A DNA stretch of 5,947 nucleotides from an uncultured bacterium (GCA_946886185.1 CAMPIC010000205.1:1-5947), one strand, 5' to 3'; positions 1 through 5,805 are shown, numbered from the stretch's first letter. Translations and numbers: made by a program. Notes: generated by a model from the letters alone, not told the origin.

Positions 1-428
1 GTCCCGCGCAGGACGCCGCCAATTCCGCGTCGGACGCGAAGCCTGCCGGTTCCGCGCCGAGCGCGCCGTCCGCCGGTTCCGCTGCGGATGCGTCCGTAGA
101 GGACTCGCTCATTCCGATCGATCTCTTCGCGAAGATCGATCTTCGTGTCGCGACAGTGCTCCACGTCGAGCCGCATCCGAACGCCGATCGTCTCCTCAAA
201 CTGCAGATCGATCTCGGAAGCGAGCGCAGGCAGCTCGTGGCGGGCCTCGCCTCCCACTATCGACCCGAGGATCTGATCGGAAAGCAGATCATCGTCGTCG
301 CGAATCTCAAGCCGGCCAAGCTGCGCGGAGAGCTCTCGCAGGGGATGCTGCTCGCCGCTTCGGACGCGGACGGAGTCGCGATCCTGAGGCCCGAGCGCCC
401 GATGGCTCCCGGCTCTCAGGTTCGCTGA
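1..428 (+). CDS. metG: Methionine--tRNA ligase, C-terminal tRNA-binding domain (5' end outside window)
   Basis: This is the 3' end of a methionyl-tRNA synthetase, which charges tRNA-Met with methionine in the cytoplasm. The frame is open from base 3 and ends at TGA 426-428. Two parts are visible. First comes a low-complexity Ala/Ser/Pro/Asp linker (about bases 3-105). Then comes an OB-fold tRNA-binding domain of about 105 residues, starting IPIDLFAKIDLRVA (base 111), with the family-typical stretches HPNADRLLKLQIDLG, VANLKPAKLRGELSQGM and a terminal PGSQVR. The E. coli MetG C-terminus has the same order (FDDFAKVDLRVA, VANLAPRKMR, SEGM, PGHQVK); this comparison is from memory. In long-form MetG this appended domain supports dimerisation and tRNA binding. 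A stand-alone CsaA/Arc1p-like protein is possible, but the open upstream linker argues for MetG. The GTG at 156 lies inside the domain and is not a start. The gene converges on alr. Confidence 0.9.
   Translation, partial: PAQDAANSASDAKPAGSAPSAPSAGSAADASVEDSLIPIDLFAKIDLRVATVLHVEPHPNADRLLKLQIDLGSERRQLVAGLASHYRPEDLIGKQIIVVANLKPAKLRGELSQGMLLAASDADGVAILRPERPMAPGSQVR
45..82 (+). repeat. Direct repeat in the MetG linker
   Basis: The 11-mer GCCGGTTCCGC occurs at 45-55 and again at 72-82. The offset is 27 bp, exactly nine codons, so both copies encode Ala-Gly-Ser-Ala in the linker ahead of the tRNA-binding domain. It looks like in-frame duplication or drift in a flexible, weakly constrained linker rather than a mobile or regulatory element. 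Confidence 0.6.
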
Positions 429-1576
429 CGCCGCGTCACGAATCGGGGCAAGGTAGGGGAGAGACGCGCCAACACCTCGTACGAAATGGTCTGGATCTGC
501 TCGGCCAGATCGCTCGCATTCACCGATTCCTCGCCTTGTCCTCCAAGCAGCACCACCTCGTCCTCGAGAGTGACGTCCGGAACGTCGGTGACGTCGACCA
601 TGCAGATGTTCATGCAGATTCGTCCCAGGATCGGAGCGCGCCGGCCGCGTACCAGCACGTGTCCCAGGCGCGAGAGTCCGCGATCGTAACCATCGGCGTA
701 CCCGATCGGAAGAACCGCGACGCGCGTGATTCGGCCGACGCGGTCGCTGCATCCATATCCGACGTAGGAGCCGGCGGGGATGGTGCGGAGCTGCCCGATG
801 CGCGCCTTCCAGCTGAGCACCGGCATCAGGGAGATCGGTCGACCGATCCGGTCGCGGCACGCCACCAAGGTTTCGCGCGAGGGCCAGTATCCGTACGATC
901 CGATTCCGACGCGCACCATCTCGAAGTACGTCTCCGGCATCGTGAGTACCGCCGCCGTGCAGGCGGTGTGTCGCACGGCTCCGGGGAAGCGCTGCAGGAT
1001 CGGATCCGCGAGCTCCTGGAAGCGCGCGAGCTGCATGCGCGCGAAGCGATGATTGGTGGTGTCCTCGATGTTCGCGAAGTGCATCGAGAGTCCGGCGAGC
1101 CGCACGCCTTGCGCTTGCTCCAGGAAACGCACGAAGCCGGGGAGATCTTCCGCGAGAATTCCCTGACGATGCGTGCCTGTCTCGAGCTTCAGATGGACGC
1201 CGACCGGTCGGTTGTGATCTCCGATTTGATCCAGCGCGGCGAGCGTATCCAGGTCGAACACCACCGTCTCGAGGTCCAGCGAGCGGATCAGCGCGAGGTT
1301 GGCGCGCGCGGTCGGCCCGAGCAGATAGATCGGACCGTTCCATCCGGCGTCGCGGATTCGCTTCGCTTCTTCGATGGCGTGCACGCCCAAGAGGTCGACG
1401 CCGTTCTCCTGAGCAAGCCCGATCATCGGCTCCAGGCCGTGCCCATACGCGTTCGCCTTCACGACCCATTGCAGTCGAGTCTGAGGAGGGATGAGCGAGC
1501 GAAACGTCGACAGGTTATGGGAGAGAGCATCGGCATCGAGTTCGATCCAAGAGAGCAGCGCGCTGTGCGAATCCAT
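416..1576 (-). CDS. alr: Alanine racemase (PLP-dependent)
   Basis: The product interconverts L- and D-alanine in the cytoplasm and so supplies D-alanine for peptidoglycan. At 386 residues it is full length for the family. The N-terminal TIM barrel carries the PLP-lysine motif VVKANAYGHG (Lys40). The Lys-to-Arg stretch is KLETGTHRQG (Lys130, Arg137), and Arg222 in RVGIGSYGY matches the arginine that contacts the pyridine nitrogen. The C-terminal beta domain supplies the second catalytic base, Tyr274 in YVGYGCSD, and the GRICMN segment (Met322) that lines the active site of the partner subunit. The usual TGMGRLG is TGTHRQG here, and the Asp common after CM is Asn323; both look like lineage variation, with catalytic residues intact. 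The ATG start (complement of 1574-1576) has only a weak purine-rich site upstream, but the preceding sequence shows no better start. Its stop (complement of 416-418) lies inside the end of metG. No promoter is evident. Confidence 0.95.
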   Translation of the reverse strand: MDSHSALLSWIELDADALSHNLSTFRSLIPPQTRLQWVVKANAYGHGLEPMIGLAQENGVDLLGVHAIEEAKRIRDAGWNGPIYLLGPTARANLALIRSLDLETVVFDLDTLAALDQIGDHNRPVGVHLKLETGTHRQGILAEDLPGFVRFLEQAQGVRLAGLSMHFANIEDTTNHRFARMQLARFQELADPILQRFPGAVRHTACTAAVLTMPETYFEMVRVGIGSYGYWPSRETLVACRDRIGRPISLMPVLSWKARIGQLRTIPAGSYVGYGCSDRVGRITRVAVLPIGYADGYDRGLSRLGHVLVRGRRAPILGRICMNICMVDVTDVPDVTLEDEVVLLGGQGEESVNASDLAEQIQTISYEVLARLSPTLPRFVTRRQRT

Positions 1577-1974
1577 CGCCCCACTCTACCGGTCGCGGCG
1601 GAACCCATGAAGAATCTTTCACTAGCACTAGCGTCCGTGCCTTAGGACGTAAGTTCGCCTCGAGGCTGCAGAGTTTTCGCGCGGCGCACTGCGTGGTATG
1701 GCTGCCGTGGTTTTCCGCTCCTCAGCCTCCCCCTCGCCGCGCGGATGCCGGGAAGGGTAGACAGTGTGGTGCCGCGCGACAACGGTTCGAGGCGAAGTAG
1801 CACGTCCGGGGGCAGGATTCCGATCGGCGCCTGCCCCCTGGCGTGGAAACAGGTTGGACGCCCCTATTCATGCCCTGCGACCGGGTGGAATGGAAGCCGT
1901 TCCCGGCGCTTCGAGTGGCCACGCGGCGGACGCAAAAATCTCGGTTGTCGACTTCCGAAGCCGTAGTCGCCATC
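1577..1974. other. Long intergenic region between divergent alr and the glycosyltransferase gene
   Basis: No gene is supported here. Open frames exist on both strands, but they have the composition of GC-rich chance frames and recognisable motifs are absent. Visible structure: two CTAG sites 7 bp apart (CACTAG repeated at 1620-1631); a 5-bp inverted repeat CGTCC/GGACG (1632-1636 and 1645-1649); a perfect 10-bp palindrome GCCTCGAGGC (1657-1666); and a strong hairpin at 1808-1838. Both flanking genes must be transcribed outward from this stretch, yet I could not find a convincing -35/-10 pair for either. The space is larger than two promoters need, so a degraded gene, repeat element or small RNA could be hidden here; the sequence alone does not decide. 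Confidence 0.6.
1808..1838. repeat. Perfect inverted repeat / hairpin
   Basis: The arm GGGGGCAGG (1808-1816) is exactly complementary to CCTGCCCCC (1830-1838). This gives a 9-bp, nearly all-GC stem around a 13-base loop that itself contains the palindrome CCGATCGG (1820-1827). No T-run follows on either strand, so it is not a standard intrinsic terminator for alr or any neighbour. It lies 137 bp before the glycosyltransferase start. It may be a dispersed palindromic repeat, a structured RNA or a protein-binding site; the function is unknown. Confidence 0.6.
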
Positions 1975-3546
1975 ATGTCCGGACGCATGTTCCGCATTCC
2001 GCCGAAGCTCGTGAGCCGCAGCCTCGTGGCACTCCTTCTGCTGACGGCGTTCGTGTGGCTCTGGCAACATCCAGGCACCGTCGCGAACCTTCTGCCGTTC
2101 GATGCGACCGAGTACGCCGTGTCTGCACAGAACCTGGCCCTATTCGGGAAATTCCAGATCATCATCAACGGGGAGGCGCACCCCCCGCGCTATCCGCCGT
2201 GGTTTCCGCTGCTCCTGCTCGCTCCGGTGTATGTGGTGGTCCGGGACAATCTCGCGGCGGGGATCTTTGGGGTCCTGGGTTGCGCGCTCGCCAGCGTCTG
2301 GTTGACCTACCGCCTGGGTAAAGAGATCGGTGGAGAGACCGGCGGCATCCTCTCGGCACTCTTGCTCCTGTTCGGAAATGCCAGCTTTCGAGAAAACTCG
2401 GGAATCATCATGAGCGATCTACCCGCCCAGACGGCTGGTCTGGCTGCGGCCTGGGTTTTCCTGAAGCTGCAGTCCGCAGAGCGCACCCAGCATCTCTGGT
2501 TCGCCAGCTTGCTCTGCGGAATCGCCTTTGGCTTTCGCATGCTGTATGCGGCTCTCGTGCTGCCCTTCCTCTATCTCTGGGTGCGCCGGAAGCCCCGGAG
2601 GGTGACCACCATTCTGATCCTCCTCGCCGGCACCACGTTCTTCTTCACGGCGTCGGCTGTCTACAATCAATTGACCTTCGGAGATTGGAAGCGAACGGGC
2701 TACCACTACTGGTGTGCCGTCCCGTACGACTATTTCTCACTCACATTCTCCCCGAACTACCTGAGCGAAGGCGTACGTCCATTCCTGACTCCGGGGGGGC
2801 TTGTCGTGCTCGCTTCTGGTTTGGTAGGCATGGTCCTGCTGCGGAAGGACCCGCCTCATGCCGCGCCTCCCCTCATGCTCTTCACCCTCCTCGGTGTGCT
2901 TCCGATCACGATTATGCATCTGTTCTATTTCTTTCGGGCCGGGCTGCGTTTCCACCTCTTGCTGGTCGCCCTACTCGTCATCCTGGGAGGCGGCGCATTG
3001 GGACGGATGCTGGAGAAGAGGATGCCCAAGCTCGTTCGATTCGAAGTCGTGGCCCTGGTGCTGATCGTCATTTTGGTTGGTGGCATTCCTCGAGTGCTCG
3101 AGACGCCCCCACTGGGCCGTCGAGCATTCGCCACCGCCCTCGACGAGACGCTCCCGAGAAACGCCGTTCTGATCAGCGACCTGAACGGGGTCTTCATGGA
3201 GCCCCACTTCCTTCGGGGCACACACCGTGAAATCCTGCCGCTGACGCGCGAGGCGGAGTACGCGTCGAAGATCATCGTGTACCGGCGGGTTCCCGACCTG
3301 GAGCCTCGCCCGGCCTCTCCGTTCGAGCATCGGCACCCCGCTTTGCTGACGTGGGGGAAGGAAGCGATGCCCTATACGGCGAGCGATCTCGACCAGGTAG
3401 CGCAGAAGATGGCAGAGGGTAAACCGGTCTTTCTCGACATCGTGTCCGCGGATGCGTCCTCCCCGGTCGTCGTGGCTCTTGCAACTCGCTTCCAGCTGCA
3501 GAGACAGCAGAACGGCCTTGTGGCCCGCGTGCTTCCGCGCAATTAG
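1975..3546 (+). CDS. Polytopic GT-C fold glycosyltransferase, ArnT/PMT (GT39)-like
   Basis: A 523-residue integral membrane protein. It resembles bacterial relatives of ArnT and protein mannosyltransferases, which move a sugar from a polyprenyl-phosphate donor to a lipid or protein on the outer face of the inner membrane. After a first membrane helix (about residues 12-30) comes the outer loop with the likely catalytic acid, FDATEYAVSAQNLA (Asp43, Glu46), then HPPRYPPWFPLLL. Further family-like marks are IMSDLPAQTAG (Asp148), GFRMLYAALVLP and N-x5-FGDWKRTGYHYW (about 231-246). Many hydrophobic helices follow, ending near residue 370. A soluble tail of about 150 residues (LISDLNGVFMEPHFLRG, EAEYAS) should face the periplasm. 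ATG 1975 is chosen because the 44 extra residues from GTG 1843 are neither hydrophobic nor family-like; ATG 1987 is also possible, and neither has a clear ribosome site. Donor and acceptor cannot be read from the sequence. Parts of the gene are lower in GC than its neighbours. Confidence 0.8.
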   Translation: MSGRMFRIPPKLVSRSLVALLLLTAFVWLWQHPGTVANLLPFDATEYAVSAQNLALFGKFQIIINGEAHPPRYPPWFPLLLLAPVYVVVRDNLAAGIFGVLGCALASVWLTYRLGKEIGGETGGILSALLLLFGNASFRENSGIIMSDLPAQTAGLAAAWVFLKLQSAERTQHLWFASLLCGIAFGFRMLYAALVLPFLYLWVRRKPRRVTTILILLAGTTFFFTASAVYNQLTFGDWKRTGYHYWCAVPYDYFSLTFSPNYLSEGVRPFLTPGGLVVLASGLVGMVLLRKDPPHAAPPLMLFTLLGVLPITIMHLFYFFRAGLRFHLLLVALLVILGGGALGRMLEKRMPKLVRFEVVALVLIVILVGGIPRVLETPPLGRRAFATALDETLPRNAVLISDLNGVFMEPHFLRGTHREILPLTREAEYASKIIVYRRVPDLEPRPASPFEHRHPALLTWGKEAMPYTASDLDQVAQKMAEGKPVFLDIVSADASSPVVVALATRFQLQRQQNGLVARVLPRN

Positions 3547-3661
3547 CCCAGCTCGCCGAAGCGGTTCCGGGGCAATCGGTCTCTCTGGTTTGGCGGATTG
3601 ATACGTGTGGCCCGCCGGCGCATGCCGTAGATTCGAAGACGGCGTCGAACGGGAGGGCGAA

Positions 3662-3668
3662 GGGGAGG
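3662..3668 (+). promoter_or_regulatory. Ribosome binding site deciding the GTG start at 3674
   Basis: GGGGAGG lies five bases before GTG 3674. This favours that codon over the upstream in-frame GTG at 3605, whose extra 23 residues resemble no known family. An ATG at 3669 is in another frame and reaches a stop after seven codons. Confidence 0.7.
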
Positions 3669-3673
3669 ATGCC

Positions 3674-4054
3674 GTGTCAAATACAAGTGTGATCATCCTG
3701 GGCGCGAGCCCGCAGCGATGGCGCTTCGGGAATAAAGCGGTGCGATGCTACAGCGACGCTGGATATCGGGTCTATCCCGTGCATCTTCAGGCGGCCGAGG
3801 TAGAGGGAATCCCCGTCTCCCGCACGATCGCGGAGGTCCCAGCGCGCGCCGAACTCCTGCTTCTCTATGTGCGTCCGGAAATCGGAGAAGAGTGCATCGC
3901 CGAGGCGGAGGGACGCGGCGTCCGGCGCGTCTACTTGAACCCCGGCACCTCCAGCGCCGAACTCGTGCGCCGGATCGAAGCGCTGGGCATGGAAGCGATC
4001 GATGCCTGCGCCATCGTCGCCCTGGGTCGCTCCCCCTCGGAGTTTCCCGACTGA
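3674..4054 (+). CDS. CoA-binding domain protein (YccU / CoA_binding_2 family)
   Basis: A 126-residue single-domain protein with a Rossmann-like CoA-binding fold, of the same family as E. coli YccU. It starts SVIILGASPQRWRFGNKAV, where the glycine-rich GAS loop (residues 10-12) and following basic residues are the expected nucleotide-contact region. The middle strand ELLLLYVRPE and the motif YLNPGTSSAELVRRIEALGMEAIDACAIV (split here as YLNPGTSS at 87-94 and GMEAIDACAIV at 105-115) match the later part of the family fold. The length fits stand-alone members. It lacks the ATP-grasp and ligase parts of acyl-CoA synthetases, so it probably senses or binds CoA thioesters rather than making them; the cellular role of the family is poorly defined. 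The stop codon overlaps the proposed CTG start of the lipoprotein gene, suggesting coupled translation. Confidence is high for the family and low for the role. Confidence 0.85.
   Translation: MSNTSVIILGASPQRWRFGNKAVRCYSDAGYRVYPVHLQAAEVEGIPVSRTIAEVPARAELLLLYVRPEIGEECIAEAEGRGVRRVYLNPGTSSAELVRRIEALGMEAIDACAIVALGRSPSEFPD
4039..4042 (+). promoter_or_regulatory. Ribosome binding site supporting a CTG start at 4051
   Basis: GGAG (4039-4042) sits eight bases before CTG 4051, a normal spacing. It lies within the last codons of the CoA-binding gene. It is the main sequence support for initiation at this non-standard codon. Confidence 0.4.
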
Positions 4055-4872
4055 TCTCCCTCCGTACATCGATCTGCCTGCTGCTCCTGGCTGCCGCCTG
4101 GACCAGCGGATGCGCGCATCGTCCCCCGCCGCTTCCGGGAGTCTCGCCGGCGCAGCTTCCCGGGGCGTGGCTCGATGAGCTCGCCGCCGCGCCCTGTGCG
4201 CCCGGGCTGCAAGCGCGCCTGAAAATGCGCGTCGATGCGGAGGGAGAACCGGCCGTTCGCGTCGACGGGACCCTCGCCGCCGCCCGTCCCGACACGCTCA
4301 AAATCACGGCGCGGCTGGGGGCGTTCCGGCCGCTCTTCGTGCTGCATGCGCGCGCCGACTCGGCCGGGCTCCTCTTCCACGAAGAGCGCGCCTACTGGAT
4401 CTCCTCCCGCGAGGACGTCGATTGGGATCGCATGAACCCGAGCGCGTGGGCGCGCGCGCTCCAGTGGTCGCTCTGTCCGCAGGCGCTGGCCGGCGAGCTG
4501 GTCGCGACCGGTCCGGGTCGGATGGAGGATCGGATCTGGCAGGTCGAGGGATCGATCCCCGGCCACGACGGAACGGTGCGCCTGCACGTCGATCCGAGAT
4601 TGCGCGCGGTCGTGGGGATCGATCTTCTCGAAGAGGATCTGGTCGCGCGCGCCCGGCTGCGCAACTACCGGTACCTCGGGGAGTTCTGGATTCCCACCCT
4701 CGTCGACCTGGAGGTCCCGCAGCCGCAGGGCCGTCTCGAGCTGCGGGTGGAGATCCTCGCACCCGATCTCCGCGACGGCGGCGCTTTCGGTGAGGTCCCG
4801 ATGCTGCGTCCCCAGGGATGGACTCAGGTCCGGCCCGATCGCGCTCCCTCCATCCACGTCGCCCCGCGTTGA
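4051..4872 (+). CDS. Predicted lipoprotein, LolA/LolB-like, probable CTG start
   Basis: A 273-residue exported protein. Reading from CTG 4051 gives (M)ISLRTSICLLLLAAAWTSGC: one arginine, a hydrophobic core and a cleavage-site cysteine at 21, a textbook short lipoprotein signal peptide except that Thr replaces the usual Leu at -3. A Pro-rich linker (HRPPPLPG) follows. The rest alternates short beta-strand-like segments (LQARLKMRVDAEG, TLKITARLGAFRPLFVLHA, AGLLFHEERAYWISS, RLRAVVGIDLLEED, RLELRVEILAPDLRD). This is the pattern of LolA/LolB-fold and DUF4292-like lipoproteins, which bind lipid chains in a half-barrel; that assignment is inference. The frame has no ATG, GTG or TTG near the signal peptide, and the upstream open frame only shadows the CoA-binding gene. 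The CTG overlaps that gene's TGA (CTGA), a coupling layout like ATGA. It could act in outer-membrane lipid or lipoprotein handling, but no specific role is shown. Confidence 0.7.
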   Translation: MISLRTSICLLLLAAAWTSGCAHRPPPLPGVSPAQLPGAWLDELAAAPCAPGLQARLKMRVDAEGEPAVRVDGTLAAARPDTLKITARLGAFRPLFVLHARADSAGLLFHEERAYWISSREDVDWDRMNPSAWARALQWSLCPQALAGELVATGPGRMEDRIWQVEGSIPGHDGTVRLHVDPRLRAVVGIDLLEEDLVARARLRNYRYLGEFWIPTLVDLEVPQPQGRLELRVEILAPDLRDGGAFGEVPMLRPQGWTQVRPDRAPSIHVAPR

Positions 4873-4897
4873 CCCCCAGCCCACTTCTTGATACGTT
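4869..4897 (+). promoter_or_regulatory. Candidate sigma-70 type promoter for etfBA
   Basis: TTGACC (4869-4874, five of six matches to the -35 consensus) is followed after exactly 17 bases by TACGTT (4892-4897), a weak -10 keeping the first TA and last T, with TGA just before it. The -35 overlaps the lipoprotein stop codon. If used, transcription would start near 4904 and the leader would begin almost directly with the 4911-4954 hairpin. The -10 is weak, so this is a suggestion only. Confidence 0.35.
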
Positions 4898-4910
4898 GCG
4901 CGCTGTTTGG

Positions 4911-4954
4911 GACCCACATTGCCCTTTCCGGCGAGGGAAGGGCCAGGGTGGGTT
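4911..4954 (+). repeat. Two-part stem-loop upstream of etfB, resembling a REP-type palindrome
   Basis: The inner stem pairs 4921-4929 with 4935-4943: nine pairs, one of them G-U, with a five-base loop. The outer stem pairs ACCCAC (4912-4917) with GTGGGT (4948-4953), separated from the inner one by a small 3/4-base internal loop. No T-run follows, so an ordinary intrinsic terminator is unlikely. The 3' arm has the pattern GGGAAGGGCCAGGGTGGG, close to the GGGAGAGGG-(N)2-AGGGTGAGGG arm of widespread REP/RAYT-type dispersed palindromes as I remember them. It lies between the lipoprotein stop and the etfB ribosome site, so it could be a repeat insertion, an mRNA-stabilising or attenuating leader structure, or both. 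Confidence 0.65.
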
Positions 4955-4978
4955 ATTGCCTTTGGTTTCGAGCAGGTC

Positions 4979-4984
4979 GAGGAG
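4979..4984 (+). promoter_or_regulatory. Ribosome binding site deciding the etfB GTG start
   Basis: GAGGAG (4979-4984) lies six bases before GTG 4991. Starting there gives the standard EtfB N-terminus (M)KIAVLVKQVP. The longer open frame back to 4907 would run through the hairpin and adds 28 residues unlike the family. Confidence 0.75.
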
Positions 4985-4990
4985 AACGCT

Positions 4991-5776
4991 GTGAAGATCG
5001 CGGTGCTGGTCAAACAGGTCCCGAGCTCGGAAGCGCGCATCCGCATTGCGGGAGGAAGCTCGGTCGAGCTCTCCGACGTGGAGCTCATCGTCAATCCATA
5101 CGACGAGTATGCGATGGAAGCCGCGCTCCAGCTCAAGGAAAAGGTCGGCGGCGAGGTCTCCGTCTTCTGCCTCGGCGGCGAGAAAGCGGAAGAGGCGCTC
5201 CGGACCTGTCTCGCGCTCGGCGCCGATCGCGGCGTGGTTCTCCGCGATCCCGCGTTCGCCGGCTCCGACGCGTACGGAATCGCGACCGTTCTGGCCGCCG
5301 CGCTTCGTCCCTACGCGCCCGACCTCGTTCTCTGCGGAAAGCTCTCGATCGATTCCGAGAACTCCGCGGTCGGGATCATGGTGGCGGAGCTGCTCGATCT
5401 GCCGCACGCGTCAGTGGTGTCCGCGCTCGAGCTGGACGGAGAGACGACTCTCAGAGTGAAGCGGGAGATCGAGGGAGGCCTGGAAGAGCTCGTGATCGAG
5501 CTGCCGGCGGTCATCACCGCGAACAAGGGGTTGAACGAGCCGCGATACGCCTCCCTCAAGGGAATCATGATGGCGAAGAAGAAGCCGCTCGAAGTGCTCG
5601 ACGCCTCCGCGCTCGGCATCTCCGCGAGCGACATCGGTTCGGCCGGCGCGCGCACCGAGACGATCGCGATGGAGCCGCCGGCGGAGCGCTCGGCGGGCCG
5701 CATCCTCCAAGGAGACGCCGCCTCGATCGTCGATCAGTTGATCCGCTATTTGAAGGACGAGGCCAAGGTTCTCTGA
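4991..5776 (+). CDS. etfB: Electron transfer flavoprotein subunit beta
   Basis: This is the beta subunit of the heterodimeric electron transfer flavoprotein. With EtfA it takes electrons from flavin dehydrogenases (classically acyl-CoA dehydrogenases) and passes them toward ETF:quinone oxidoreductase or a similar acceptor. The length, 261 residues, is normal. Family marks run in order: KIAVLVKQVP (2-11), VNPYDEYAMEAAL (34-46), the nucleotide-binding segment CGKLSIDSENSAVG (115-128; Gly116, Ser119, Asp121), the beta signature VKREIEGGLEE (156-166), and LPAVITANKGLNEPRYASLK (171-190) followed by GIMMAKKKP. The C-terminal arm (IVDQLIRYLKDEAKVL) is the part that normally reaches over to EtfA. The start is GTG 4991 with GAGGAG upstream. 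etfA follows after 29 bases, so the two form an operon. I cannot tell from this subunit whether the ETF is the ordinary AMP-containing type or an electron-bifurcating one. Confidence 0.95.
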   Translation: MKIAVLVKQVPSSEARIRIAGGSSVELSDVELIVNPYDEYAMEAALQLKEKVGGEVSVFCLGGEKAEEALRTCLALGADRGVVLRDPAFAGSDAYGIATVLAAALRPYAPDLVLCGKLSIDSENSAVGIMVAELLDLPHASVVSALELDGETTLRVKREIEGGLEELVIELPAVITANKGLNEPRYASLKGIMMAKKKPLEVLDASALGISASDIGSAGARTETIAMEPPAERSAGRILQGDAASIVDQLIRYLKDEAKVL

Positions 5777-5805
5777 GAGCCCGGGCTGTCGCGGAAGGAA
5801 GGGCG

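Noticed and set aside
536..1645. Long plus-strand open frame (369 codons) antisense to alr
   Set aside because: Mirror of the GC-rich alr codons: rich in Arg, Asp and Glu, without domain motifs, while the minus strand encodes a complete alanine racemase.
1722..2168. Possible small gene in the alr/glycosyltransferase spacer on the minus strand
   Set aside because: About 190 bases of it lie antisense to the glycosyltransferase start, and the translation is Arg/Ser-rich without motifs or a ribosome site.
2971..3696. Minus-strand open frame (241 codons) over the end of the glycosyltransferase
   Set aside because: Shadow of the soluble tail of the glycosyltransferase, with no family-like pattern.
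4040..4056. Programmed -1 frameshift fusing the CoA-binding protein to the lipoprotein
   Set aside because: In the reading frame the codons are TTT CCC GAC TGA, which do not form a usable slippery heptamer, and a signal peptide directly after the junction makes a fusion implausible. Separate initiation fits better.
4911..4954. Intrinsic terminator for the lipoprotein gene
   Set aside because: The stem is strong, but the bases after it (TTATTGCC) are not a T-run, so I call it a repeat or leader structure instead.
4907..4990. N-terminal extension of EtfB from the upstream in-frame start
   Set aside because: The 28 extra residues are encoded by the hairpin region and are unlike EtfB; GTG 4991 has a clear ribosome site and gives the standard N-terminus.
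3931..5136. Long minus-strand open frame (401 codons) across the CoA-binding, lipoprotein and etfB genes
   Set aside because: It crosses three well-supported plus-strand genes and two gene junctions, is rich in Arg, Gly and Pro, and has no recognisable motif. The overlapping 4304-5407 frame is rejected for the same reason.
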